A stretch of 52,393 nt of DNA from Buttiauxella sp. B2. Lineage in GTDB: Bacteria; Pseudomonadota; Gammaproteobacteria; Enterobacterales; Enterobacteriaceae. The stretch spans positions 1 to 52,393 of the forward strand of contig NZ_VEXQ01000024.1 in assembly GCF_006376615.1 (NCBI RefSeq), given 5' to 3'. The notes below the pieces were generated by a model. That model worked only from the letters and a program-made list of their open reading frames with translations, was not told where the DNA came from and did not search any database. The stretch's first letter is position 1, and the number at the start of each line of letters is the position of its first letter. Below, piece after piece: positions 7,302 through 16,323 of this stretch. The translations under genes were made by a program, and so were the position numbers.

Positions 7302-9566
7302 TTAGTCCTTATTCTTAGATATGGTTTTAGGCTTTAGTTCTGGTTTTCCTTTCACATCCGGGAAAAAACTTTTGCAGGATTGGTCAAACACCCCTTCACA
7401 TGCCCAATAAAATTCACCCTCATTCTTTTTACTTTTGATGCGTTTTAATTTCTTTTTACATTTTGGGCAAGTGGTGGCTTTTTCTTCCCGCGCTTTTTTA
7501 GACTCCGCAGCCGCTTTGCCTTTCCCGTCAAAATCAGGTTGGCCCTTATAATCTGGCAGCGTTTTCTTGCATTGCGGATCAGACCGGAATCCGGTACATG
7601 CCCAAAATTCACCATTGGCTCCATTTACCTTGCGCAACGGTTTTCCACAATCGGGACACAGTGCAATATTGGCTGAGATATTGATCCCATGCTTATCCAG
7701 ATCAGCAATTAGGCCGCAGATATAGTCATCAGTCACATGAATAAAATCATTTATCGTCAGCTTACCAGACCTGATAAGGGCTTGTTGTTCAGCCCATCGC
7801 GCTGAGATATCCGGTTGCGTGATTTCATCCGGCAACGTCTCGCACAATTCCTGCCCCTGCTTCGTCGTTTTCCAGACAGGCTCTGAATAACCTTTAATTT
7901 TCTCGATACAGATAAGACCCGTATTCCCCGCCAGCTTTTCAAGAATCCCCGCGCGAGTGGCCTCAGTTCCGAGGGTTCCCCCTCCTTCTTTTTCTTCCAG
8001 GGCTTTTCGTAACACAGGATCTTTAATAAATTTACCAGCATTTTTCATCGCTGCTATCAGCGTGGATGCCGTAAAATATTTTGGTGGTTTTGTCGGTTTT
8101 TTATCAATTTCTGACGACTCGCATCTACCCGTATCGTTAAACTTCAAGCTGAACAGATCGAGGCCAGTGATTTCCGTTGTTTCGGCTTCTTCCTCATCAT
8201 CCTCTTTACCCAGGTTTTTACCCAGAATTTCCCAGCCTTTATTAACCAAAACACTCTGTGTAGATGTAAATGTATCTCCATTAATATCAAAGTGAACTTT
8301 GGTTTTGTTCCTTACGGAATCTGGATAAAACAGTCCAAGAAAATGGATAGCAACCAGGTTATAAACATGCCTTTCCTTTTGACTAAGACGAATATCGGCA
8401 CCGTTTTTTAAGGATGGTACGATAGCATGGTGCGCTTCACCTTCCATTTTTTTGGTATTGAACGCTTTGTGCTTCTGTTCTTTATGCATCCCTGCCACGA
8501 TGCCAGATAGCTCCGGCATCGTGAGACTAACAGCCGCTGCAATATCAGACGCCTGATAGTAATGTTCATCGGATAAATAACAGCAGTTTGTGCGAGGATA
8601 GCTCACAAGCTTATGCGTTTCATAAAGGCTCTGGAGTATGTCCGACGTATCTTGAGCACTATAGCCATACTTTTTTGCACAAATAATTTGAAGTGTGCCA
8701 AGATCGAGTGGTAACGGCGGTGCTACGCTTTCAGGTTTTGTAGTGGCAATCGTCACCATCGCTTTTTTATCTTTGATCCGTTCAGCGATATGTCGCGCCT
8801 GCGCTTCTGAAATCAGGCGTTTTTTATCATCAACCTGGTCACTCTCAACAACCTGATATTTAGCTTTAATGGTATGACCATTCAAGGCGATACCGCTATA
8901 AACATCATAGAAATAACTTATAGTGTGATTTTGATTCGCAAGCGTTCTGGAGTTTATCAGACCCAACGTGGCACTCTGTACACGCCCCACGTTAAGAACC
9001 CCGTCATACCCTTTTTCACGACCTTTTAATGTAAACCCCCTAGTCAGATTATAGCCAAAGCTCTGATCGGCTAATGACCGCGCTAGGGCGCTGTTAGACA
9101 TTCCGCGAAACTTGCTGTTAGGCTGCATATTCGCTAGAGCCTTTTGTACTGGTGCCAGGTTTAAATCAACAATTAGAAGGCGTTCAACCTGCTTCGTGTT
9201 ACGGGCATAATCAAGAATTTCATCAACCAGTAAGCACCCCTCTTCATCTGGATCGCCAGCATTAACGATGCTTGAGGCATCCTTAATTAGAGACAAAATA
9301 ATGTTTGTTTGTGCAGCAGTTTGTGGCTTAATTTTTAAAGAAGGGGGATAAACTGTTTTAATGGCTAAATCACTAAAATTCCATTTGCTGTATTTTTCAT
9401 CATAATCCTGTGGATCATAAAGCTCCAACATATGTCCCACACACCACGTCACTACATCATCACCACGTTTAAAATAACCTCCTTTTTTTTCGGTATCAGG
9501 ATTTCCACCCAGACCTTCAAAAATTGCTTTTGCTAATGATGGTTTTTCTGCAATAAAAAGACGCAT
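7302..9566 (-). CDS. topB: DNA topoisomerase III (type IA), plasmid TraE/TopB type
   Basis: The 754-residue protein opens with MRLFIAEKPSLAKAIFEGLG, the TOPRIM start with its catalytic Glu. DPDEEG (about 105-110) is the metal-binding DxDxEG site. The active-site tyrosine is in SYPRTNCCYLS (about residue 317). Two C-terminal zinc ribbons follow: CPDCGKPL...C and CPKCKKKL...C. Such enzymes decatenate and relax single-stranded regions and are common in conjugative plasmids. Start ATG with AAGGA upstream; ends at a clear terminator. Confidence 0.92.
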   Translation of the reverse strand: MRLFIAEKPSLAKAIFEGLGGNPDTEKKGGYFKRGDDVVTWCVGHMLELYDPQDYDEKYSKWNFSDLAIKTVYPPSLKIKPQTAAQTNIILSLIKDASSIVNAGDPDEEGCLLVDEILDYARNTKQVERLLIVDLNLAPVQKALANMQPNSKFRGMSNSALARSLADQSFGYNLTRGFTLKGREKGYDGVLNVGRVQSATLGLINSRTLANQNHTISYFYDVYSGIALNGHTIKAKYQVVESDQVDDKKRLISEAQARHIAERIKDKKAMVTIATTKPESVAPPLPLDLGTLQIICAKKYGYSAQDTSDILQSLYETHKLVSYPRTNCCYLSDEHYYQASDIAAAVSLTMPELSGIVAGMHKEQKHKAFNTKKMEGEAHHAIVPSLKNGADIRLSQKERHVYNLVAIHFLGLFYPDSVRNKTKVHFDINGDTFTSTQSVLVNKGWEILGKNLGKEDDEEEAETTEITGLDLFSLKFNDTGRCESSEIDKKPTKPPKYFTASTLIAAMKNAGKFIKDPVLRKALEEKEGGGTLGTEATRAGILEKLAGNTGLICIEKIKGYSEPVWKTTKQGQELCETLPDEITQPDISARWAEQQALIRSGKLTINDFIHVTDDYICGLIADLDKHGINISANIALCPDCGKPLRKVNGANGEFWACTGFRSDPQCKKTLPDYKGQPDFDGKGKAAAESKKAREEKATTCPKCKKKLKRIKSKKNEGEFYWACEGVFDQSCKSFFPDVKGKPELKPKTISKNKD

Positions 9567-9602
9567 AAGTTCAGTCCTTATGTAATTTGTAACTAAGTTA
9601 AT

Positions 9603-10139
9603 TTAAATTATTTTAACTGCGGAACTTTCAATGAGATTATTGCTTATCACACTAATTGTGTTTTCTGACAAAAGACCATAAAGAGTTAAATCTCTTAGCA
9701 TCGAATCCATACTATTAGTATAAAGCCCTCGATAGTAGTGGTGAGCGGTAAGATCTTTTCTGTATTTCAAACACTCTTTATGTGCCTTTTTCATTTCATT
9801 ACAAGAAAAATATACATTTGGGGTTTCAATAGGAATAGAATCAACAAAATCACCACTTGATTTATAAAGCAATTCAATAACGTTGCAAGCTTGCCCAAAC
9901 CAACGTTCTTCATCGGCATTTATAGCCCAATATTCCCCACTATTATTATATTTTTCTATATAAACGCCTCTACGAAAATCAAACCTTTCGGGGTAGTCGT
10001 AACACTCCCTTGCGGCAAGTTGACGAGCTACCTCGTTAATTTTGATGAAACATTCATATTCACGCTCAGTGTAACCACGTTTATTAGCATTGAGTTCATT
10101 CAAACTTAAATCAAGTACTGCTAATTCATTATAAGCCAT
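9603..10139 (-). CDS. Hypothetical protein, 178 aa
   Basis: I chose ATG 10139 because GGGGGG lies 7 bases upstream; the frame is open to 10181. The protein starts MAYNELAVLDLSLNELNANK. It is soluble with many aromatic and charged residues and no recognised domain. It is the last gene of the minus-strand pilus cluster before topB. The short gap to the 10214 gene suggests co-transcription. Function unknown. Confidence 0.55.
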   Translation of the reverse strand: MAYNELAVLDLSLNELNANKRGYTEREYECFIKINEVARQLAARECYDYPERFDFRRGVYIEKYNNSGEYWAINADEERWFGQACNVIELLYKSSGDFVDSIPIETPNVYFSCNEMKKAHKECLKYRKDLTAHHYYRGLYTNSMDSMLRDLTLYGLLSENTISVISNNLIESSAVKII

Positions 10140-10213
10140 GCGATTACCCCCCATTGTAATCAACAGAAAAAACCCCTGCATCTAAGTAAAAGTTAACAAA
10201 CTGTCTTATATAT

Positions 10214-10678
10214 TTATTCACGCACCTTATATAAAACATCTGTACTTAACTCCCTCTTCACGTTATCAATATTTTCATTAAATCTATCAATACATTTCTC
10301 ACGTTCTTCTTTGCTATCATTTCTATCTGCTTTTTGTAAACAAACCATTTGTTCATACCCTGTTGCCATTAAAATTAAGTACGAACCTAAATTTCTCGAT
10401 TTACTTTCAAGGCAGGTGAATGATTCATTGTAAAACGTGTCACCATCGGCATGGTGCCACTTGTCAGAGAAAAGGTTATAATTATTTTCACTCTGACATT
10501 CTCTCATATGCAATGTACTGACCAAATATTTAATATCGCTACGCTGTGAATCAATGAAATTATAATGATAGGCAAAATTTAGATATCCTATACATGCAAT
10601 CCATCCAATAGAAAACACAGTGATAACCAATAGAAAACACCTAACTTTAAGTTTTTTAAAAAAACTTATATTATTCAT
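10214..10678 (-). CDS. Single-pass membrane protein, 154 aa
   Basis: An N-terminal helix (about residues 12-34, CFLLVITVFSIGWIACIGYL) anchors a soluble, Cys-containing domain (four cysteines after the helix), probably periplasmic. AAGGAAGGAA precedes the ATG. It lies 18 bp after pilT and is likely in the pilus operon. No family recognised. Confidence 0.55.
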   Translation of the reverse strand: MNNISFFKKLKVRCFLLVITVFSIGWIACIGYLNFAYHYNFIDSQRSDIKYLVSTLHMRECQSENNYNLFSDKWHHADGDTFYNESFTCLESKSRNLGSYLILMATGYEQMVCLQKADRNDSKEEREKCIDRFNENIDNVKRELSTDVLYKVRE

Positions 10679-10696
10679 GTCATTTCCTTCCTTATC

Positions 10697-11191
10697 TTAA
10701 TATCCGGTAAGAACCAGATACCTGGCATACACTTTTTTAGCGTATTTCATTCTAAATGGTGCATTCGCATTTTTAAATCCGGCATTATATGCTCCAACTG
10801 ATTCCCAATTAACTCCATTTGCAGAGATGTTACTAGCCAAAATCCAAGCACCAACAAAAATGTTCTGACAGGGGGTTTCAAGCAAGTCTTTACGAGTAAT
10901 CCCCATACTTGCTAACTTAGGGAACCATGAAGAGTTAATTTGCATTAGACCAACATCTTCACTAATCACCTTCCCGTTTTTCTTGTTTTGCCCTATTGCG
11001 CTAGGAACCATAGAACTTTCTACTTCCGCTATAGCAATTAACAATCGGTGATCTATCTGATACCGGGACGCAGCCTGAACAAAACACTCCCGATATGGAT
11101 TTGCAGTAGTATTAGCGAAAGCCACGCTTGTGATAGTCATCAAGATAGGGATCAACAAGAGTTTCAACATTACCGTTTTATGAAAACGCAT
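10697..11191 (-). CDS. pilT: Lytic transglycosylase of the thin pilus (PilT of R64 type)
   Basis: A signal peptide (MLKLLLIPILMTITSVAFA) is followed by an SLT domain: AIAEVESS contains the catalytic Glu, then GLMQINSSWF and GAYNAGF complete the family's motifs. It opens peptidoglycan for the pilus. The start overlaps the end of pilU by 14 bp, with GGGG 9 bases upstream. This R64-type PilT is unrelated to the retraction ATPase also called PilT, which here is at 13732. Confidence 0.88.
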   Translation of the reverse strand: MRFHKTVMLKLLLIPILMTITSVAFANTTANPYRECFVQAASRYQIDHRLLIAIAEVESSMVPSAIGQNKKNGKVISEDVGLMQINSSWFPKLASMGITRKDLLETPCQNIFVGAWILASNISANGVNWESVGAYNAGFKNANAPFRMKYAKKVYARYLVLTGY

Positions 11192-11807
11192 AAGGCATTA
11201 CCCCTTCGAAAGTTTTATAGGCAATAAATATCAGGGACAGGAAAGGGATAAAAGGAACGGTGACTGTTTTAAACACTTTACCGACCACACATGCAAGCAA
11301 ATAGGCAACACCACATAATGCAAAAGCATACTCAGGCTGAACCCACCAACCAATAGATGGCAACAAGTAAATATCGCCACTGGCAATAAGATATTTTTTA
11401 TTTCTTAGCCATTCGACAAAATTCAGTAATAAAGGAAAGACCAGAATCAGCCCTGAGCTAATCAGGGACTGATTAACATTAGTATGATGAAAAGCAACGC
11501 TATACCACAACGCCCCGTAGATAACCCAATCAGGCACCCACTCGCAGACTTTATCAATGTAAGCTGCTACCGCCAAAATGAGCACAAAACCACACAATAC
11601 AAGACTATGTGTACCTGAAAGCCAGAACGCGATAACCAAAACCATCCAGACAAGACACGCCAGTGGCTGTGGTTGAAGAATTTCATTACTTTCAAGTGCC
11701 GTAATTTGCTCAATTACAGAGTTTCTGGCATTACTATAGAGAAGGGGCAATATTACATATATTGCCCCCATAATTGATACAACAATGGTAATTATAATTG
11801 GAGTCAT
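11178..11807 (-). CDS. pilU: Prepilin peptidase PilU (A24 family)
   Basis: A 209-residue polytopic membrane protein with about six helices. AAYIDKVCEWVPDWVIYGAL and the later SGDIYLLPSIGWW carry the two aspartates expected of type IV prepilin peptidases. It would cleave the leader of PilS and PilV. It overlaps pilM by 4 bp (ATGA), so the two are translationally coupled. Confidence 0.85.
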   Translation of the reverse strand: MTPIIITIVVSIMGAIYVILPLLYSNARNSVIEQITALESNEILQPQPLACLVWMVLVIAFWLSGTHSLVLCGFVLILAVAAYIDKVCEWVPDWVIYGALWYSVAFHHTNVNQSLISSGLILVFPLLLNFVEWLRNKKYLIASGDIYLLPSIGWWVQPEYAFALCGVAYLLACVVGKVFKTVTVPFIPFLSLIFIAYKTFEGVMPYAFS

Positions 11808-12232
11808 AGGATGTAAACCACGTAGTTAGCTGGTATATAACCAGGTTTACTGACCGTACCACTGGCTGTATTAATAGATGTTGCATTTGTTACCCCGATA
11901 GAAGAAGAGGACTTTGTCATTTCCATGAGTTCTTTCATCAATCCGGGCTTCAACGTGGTATAGACATATCCTTTACCATTAACAGCATACAGTTGTATGT
12001 CATTACGTGGTGACAACCACGGAGGAAGTGTTATTTGCCCGGTAACTACACCTGTGTAACCAGGGTTGCTGGCGACATATTTTTGCAGTAGTTCTTTATA
12101 AATAACAAATGTCGTAGCGGTGACATTAACATTTATGTCGGTATTCACATTTTCATCAATGGATTTACTTTCAAAGGTTAAATACGCCGCACCAAAAAAA
12201 AGGCCGAAAACAAATATGTATATCATATTCAT
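11804..12232 (-). CDS. pilM: PilM-like type IVb pilus protein, 142 aa
   Basis: An N-terminal helix (MNMIYIFVFGLFFGAAYLTF) and the LPPWLSPRNDIQLYAVNGKG segment fit the PilM family of R64-type thin pili: small inner-membrane proteins. In R64 pilM sits between pilL and pilN; here it has moved to follow pilV. Assignment rests on general resemblance and context. Confidence 0.6.
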   Translation of the reverse strand: MNMIYIFVFGLFFGAAYLTFESKSIDENVNTDINVNVTATTFVIYKELLQKYVASNPGYTGVVTGQITLPPWLSPRNDIQLYAVNGKGYVYTTLKPGLMKELMEMTKSSSSIGVTNATSINTASGTVSKPGYIPANYVVYIL

Positions 12233-12352
12233 GTTATCAATCTCGCCATTTGCGCATACAATTCATTTACACTCATATAAATCATTGACTATGAATCATA
12301 CATCCGGGCACCTGGCTAATGCCAGCACCCCGAAACATATAAAATCAGATGG

Positions 12353-13717
12353 TCAGTAATTTAATAATAATTTGAAGCAAGAACATTGCCCTTGTTGTTG
12401 CCCTGGGTAAATTACTGGGCACCGATTATCATTTACCGGTGTATTACCAATATAATCCCATGATTTATTTTCGCTCATTGACGTATATCGGCAATAGTAA
12501 CCAGGTGTACCACTGGTCGGCTTACTCCAGACATTATTAATACAAGAAAGTAAAGCCCCTGAACCATCCTGACCTATCAACCCATTTGATTGGCACCATG
12601 CACCAAGGCCCGCCCTACCATTAATTTGTAAAAACTCCCCCGTAGTAAGACGACCATTAGATTGCACATAGTTGGAGTAAACACGATTTGAATTCATATC
12701 TCCGGCTGCATCAATGTTGCCATTTGAATGAACATAGTTTGACAAAACCCGATTTGAGTTCATATCACCACTGGTGTTAATGCCAGCGTCACCCTGTAAC
12801 ACACCTGGTGTATAGACATTTTTACCGCCATATGCACGAATCCAGGTGCTATCCGTCATATTCCAGCCACCGCCCCATTTTTGGCTGTACCAGCCAGTGT
12901 CCCCACGCGTCCTGAACCAACCCCCTGTATATGTTTCGCCTCTAGTATCCACGTCCTGTGCATTGACAGAACCAGAAGCATTAACCGTTGCTGTATTTAC
13001 GCTAGAAGAGGCGTTAACCGTCGCACCTGCTACAGTGCTTGATGCTGAAATGTTCTTTGCCGAATTGATGTCATTCCCGCCCAAACTCAGGGCTGTTGTC
13101 ATAGCATTTAATTCAGGATGCCCAGGTACAGAATTACGATAAAGAAAATCATTCACTATCGCGCCGTCTGCATAAAAACCACTTACTACAATGTTTCCAT
13201 CCCCCGGATTATAACCGCCGAAAACAGATAAGTTTTCTACCCATGCCGACATAGCCCCTTTTGCCTGGCCTCCTTCAATATAGCCTCCTGTACCACCAAT
13301 TCTGGAAGCTATATTTCTGGCAGCACTTAGACTCGGAGTACTACCACCATAAAGAAATGTCATGGTATGAAATTTTAATGCCGATGGTTCATAAATCAGA
13401 GTTTTATAGGAGTTTGAATATAGATTTGTATCTGAAAAACCAACAGGTAGATAACCAGCGCTGACAAGCATTGGCACAGTCAACGTAAACGGCGTAGTCG
13501 CCGTCGCTGTTGCTGCAATGGTTGCATACTGATCTGAGATATATTTATTGACTGCTGTTTCAACCAGTTTAGCGTGACGCGCTGCTAACATATAATCATT
13601 CTGGTTACTGAAATACATAGCAGATGGGATGGTTAATGCTCCCCCAACAATCGCTGCAACAGCAACAGCAATTAACGAATCACCTACCTGTGCAATACCT
13701 TTTTTAAGGATTTTCAT
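12353..13717 (-). CDS. pilV: PilV minor pilin / tip adhesin without shufflon
   Basis: The leader MKILKKGIAQVGDSLIAVAV resembles the PilS leader and is followed by a hydrophobic helix. The body shows the PilV hallmark GWYSQKWGGGWNMTDSTWIR and YGGKNVYTPG, plus an internal duplication (GDMNSNRV.SNYV.SNG twice, about residues 320-360). A Cys-rich C-terminal segment would recognise the recipient. In R64 this end is swapped by a shufflon; here no rci gene or repeated inverted C-terminal blocks follow, so the adhesin is fixed. Confidence 0.88.
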   Translation of the reverse strand: MKILKKGIAQVGDSLIAVAVAAIVGGALTIPSAMYFSNQNDYMLAARHAKLVETAVNKYISDQYATIAATATATTPFTLTVPMLVSAGYLPVGFSDTNLYSNSYKTLIYEPSALKFHTMTFLYGGSTPSLSAARNIASRIGGTGGYIEGGQAKGAMSAWVENLSVFGGYNPGDGNIVVSGFYADGAIVNDFLYRNSVPGHPELNAMTTALSLGGNDINSAKNISASSTVAGATVNASSSVNTATVNASGSVNAQDVDTRGETYTGGWFRTRGDTGWYSQKWGGGWNMTDSTWIRAYGGKNVYTPGVLQGDAGINTSGDMNSNRVLSNYVHSNGNIDAAGDMNSNRVYSNYVQSNGRLTTGEFLQINGRAGLGAWCQSNGLIGQDGSGALLSCINNVWSKPTSGTPGYYCRYTSMSENKSWDYIGNTPVNDNRCPVIYPGQQQGQCSCFKLLLNY

Positions 13718-13731
13718 AATCGCCCCTTATA

Positions 13732-14700
13732 TCAATCCTGAAACCTGTATTTCATAGAGCCAAGCTGGTCAGTAAGGGATTTAAAATCCCCACCTGCTAT
13801 TTTTGCCTGAATGGTATCTTTGTTTGATGAGTCTAAAATATTGAATCCTGAAAGCTCTACATTATGCCCTCTGAGATACTCATCTTTAAATACAGGGCTT
13901 AACGTCTGATAGGTGATCATAAAAACAGATTTGGAAATAATAGCCTTTGCGTTTGGATTAATTTCTTCACACAGCATACAATAACGTTCAAGAGCATCTA
14001 TTGCCGTTGCTCCATGAATGGTTGAAACGACAAACATACTTAGTGATGCTTTTAACACCTCATTTGCTGTAATGCTGTCTCTTATTTCACCTAACAAAAA
14101 ACTCGTAGCACCCATTCTGAATGCTTTTTTTGTCGCAGATGGATAGCCATCATTTTCTGTTACTTCAAGTTGTATGCAACGCCCTGATCCATGCTGACCT
14201 TCGAGTAGGGTTTCAATAGGATCTTCAATGGCAACGCTTAATTCCCCTGTTAGCGCTATTCTATCGCTTAGAATAGCTGCTGCCGTGGTGGTTTTGCCTG
14301 AACCCATCCCCCCAGACACTAAAATAAGGCCAGATTTCTTTTTGTCCTTTAATCCCTTATTCAGATCAGAAGTAAGACCAATGTCAGATAGAGTAAGAAT
14401 TTTTGAAGAAGTCTGACGAAATACAAAAGTAGGCAACCCCGCTATATTGAACGTAATCGTTATACGATAAAGACGCTCGTCATAAGTTAGCGAAAACTCC
14501 GTTCTCTTTGTTTCTTCATAAAAGTGTAAGGCCTGATCGCGGAGTTGACTAATATCAAAACGTAATTCTTCTGGAGCCGGGGCAAGCTGTGCGCTTGCCC
14601 CTTTAAGACCTTTTATCTCGAAATATTCCTTTTGTGCTCTGTCATATCCAAGATAAATATCTACAAATCCAGAATCGCGTAATCTTGATTCTGATGGCAT
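13732..14700 (-). CDS. PilT-like retraction-type ATPase of the type IV pilus
   Basis: A 322-residue secretion ATPase with Walker A SGGMGSGKTTT (about 132-142), the AIEDPIE segment, GEIRD Asp box and a STIHG His box (GEIRD...VVSTIHGATAIDALERY), the order seen in PilT/PilU/BfpF. It lacks the Cys cluster of assembly ATPases. It lies between pilS and pilV. R64-type thin pili have only one ATPase (PilQ), so this is an addition that could allow pilus retraction. Confidence 0.82.
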   Translation of the reverse strand: MPSESRLRDSGFVDIYLGYDRAQKEYFEIKGLKGASAQLAPAPEELRFDISQLRDQALHFYEETKRTEFSLTYDERLYRITITFNIAGLPTFVFRQTSSKILTLSDIGLTSDLNKGLKDKKKSGLILVSGGMGSGKTTTAAAILSDRIALTGELSVAIEDPIETLLEGQHGSGRCIQLEVTENDGYPSATKKAFRMGATSFLLGEIRDSITANEVLKASLSMFVVSTIHGATAIDALERYCMLCEEINPNAKAIISKSVFMITYQTLSPVFKDEYLRGHNVELSGFNILDSSNKDTIQAKIAGGDFKSLTDQLGSMKYRFQD

Positions 14701-14711
14701 TGAGTACCCTG

Positions 14712-15218
14712 CTATGATTTGGTTTTAAACGAAATGCTATTTTTATCTGAACCGGAACAAGCACCCGTTGCAGTGACCGCATCAACTGCGGTGGTAAAGG
14801 CTGTGCCGTTAATTGTTGTTGAAGCCATATCTGTAGTTCCAAACTGAGTGGCAAGCTTAATACAGTCTTTGTCTGACAAAAGTGTTTCTGCAACAATAAA
14901 GCCAACTCCACTACCTGTAACCGTCACAACACCACCAGATTTGTTATAAATTTGGTTGCCACTGATTGTTGTTGTAGTGGAAATTGATCCCCCTTTAATC
15001 AAAGCAGGTACATAGTCCGATGTACCGTAGCCATTAGCTGCTCGTAGCTGTTTTGTTTCACTGATGATGGTGGAGACTAATGATACTTCCGTTGCACCAT
15101 ACACCTTATTGAACAGCACCCATCCAGCCCCCAGAGCAAGACCCAATAATACAAGGGTAATAGCAACAGAAACACCGGAATCAAAAATATTAGAAATACC
15201 TTTCTTTAAAGATTTCAT
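14712..15218 (-). CDS. pilS: PilS major type IVb prepilin
   Basis: ATG 15218 is chosen with AAGGA 8 bases upstream. The leader MKSLKKGISNIFDSG is followed by VSVAITLVLLGLALGAGW, the assembly helix. Two cysteines in the C-terminal part (KDCIKL and TGACSG) can form the usual pilin disulfide loop. Length (168 aa) fits R64 PilS. It is processed by PilU and assembled by PilQ/PilR. Confidence 0.88.
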   Translation of the reverse strand: MKSLKKGISNIFDSGVSVAITLVLLGLALGAGWVLFNKVYGATEVSLVSTIISETKQLRAANGYGTSDYVPALIKGGSISTTTTISGNQIYNKSGGVVTVTGSGVGFIVAETLLSDKDCIKLATQFGTTDMASTTINGTAFTTAVDAVTATGACSGSDKNSISFKTKS

Positions 15219-15244
15219 CAAATACGTCCTTTTTATACAGTTAA

Positions 15245-16312
15245 TTACATATTAAAGAAGGCTTTTTGAATAAGCCCAGACAAAATAATTACTATTGCAC
15301 AAATTGAAAATGCAAGGAAAAACATTGAGAAATATTTTAACCGCCCTCCAATTGTTTCAATATTTGAAATTGTTTTTTCAAGCCATTTATGACCAAATCG
15401 TTCAAGCGACCCCTCTTTGTTTCGCGTTTCAAATAAGCTTTGCATTTTTATAATCGCTTCCTCGCTCGGAAACTCATAACCCGATACATCCAAAGCCGTA
15501 CCAAGATTATCCTGCCCCTCACTCAAACCATTTATCGTGGCATTGATGCGCTCTATAAACCAGTCAGAATTAGACGACTCTTTAATCCGGTTTAATGCCG
15601 CTTCAAGGTTAATACCTGAACTAAGCATAGCGTTCATGCTGAGGATGAATGTCGCACCATACATGTTTTTATATAATGACCAAGGAGGATATTTATCAAA
15701 GTGAAATCTTAGGTTTCCTGTCCACCTTGAGAATGACCAATAAATTAAATAACTTCCTCCCGCAAGAAAAATAACGATTATATAACTATACCCTGTAATA
15801 ATAACGTACAGGTAATAAATTACCTTCTGGCTGAACTCCCATTTTTCCAGCGGAATAATTTGGAGTAGAATTGGGATTATCATAATGCACACAATCGAAA
15901 GCAAAGACATTGCCATTGAGAAGGTAAAAAAAGCATTTAGAACTGCTGATTTAATGGCTGCGTATATTCTTCCAGTACCCTCTGCGATTGTTATTGCCCT
16001 TAAAAATCCTTCCTGTGCTTTATTCACCACTGCGTTAGCTTCAATTACAGTTAGCTCTTGTTCGGGAATCCAGTAAGCAAGAGACTGACTTAAAGACATT
16101 CCCTCTGCAATGTTATGTGAACATTCCTCAAGAATTAGTGCGATAGGATCGTTTGGCTTTTTACCTCGGCGTGTGTAGTTAAGAATAAGCTTTTTAAGAG
16201 TTGTTTCAATATCCAGACCGTCAAGAAGGTATTGCCTAAAATTATCATACAACTCTGAGCGATCATTAGTATTAAAGGTATTGCGGTAGACAAACCGTTG
16301 AAATTTATTCAC
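15245..16312 (-). CDS. pilR: PilR inner-membrane platform protein (T2SF/GspF family)
   Basis: A 355-residue protein with two cytoplasmic GspF-type helical bundles separated by hydrophobic segments (about residues 120-145 and 165-190) and a C-terminal helix (FLAFSICAIVIILSGLIQ). It is the membrane platform on which PilQ drives pilin assembly. It follows pilQ by 11 bp. Confidence 0.87.
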   Translation of the reverse strand: MNKFQRFVYRNTFNTNDRSELYDNFRQYLLDGLDIETTLKKLILNYTRRGKKPNDPIALILEECSHNIAEGMSLSQSLAYWIPEQELTVIEANAVVNKAQEGFLRAITIAEGTGRIYAAIKSAVLNAFFTFSMAMSLLSIVCIMIIPILLQIIPLEKWEFSQKVIYYLYVIITGYSYIIVIFLAGGSYLIYWSFSRWTGNLRFHFDKYPPWSLYKNMYGATFILSMNAMLSSGINLEAALNRIKESSNSDWFIERINATINGLSEGQDNLGTALDVSGYEFPSEEAIIKMQSLFETRNKEGSLERFGHKWLEKTISNIETIGGRLKYFSMFFLAFSICAIVIILSGLIQKAFFNM

Positions 16313-16323
16313 ACCACACTCCG

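Noticed and set aside
7757..8295. Frames of 94 and 112 codons inside the topoisomerase gene
   Set aside because: Shadows of a well-supported coding region, with no start signals.
12240..12352. Shufflon remnant after pilV
   Set aside because: The hairpin does not match the R64 sfx sequence as I remember it, and there is no rci or spare segment.
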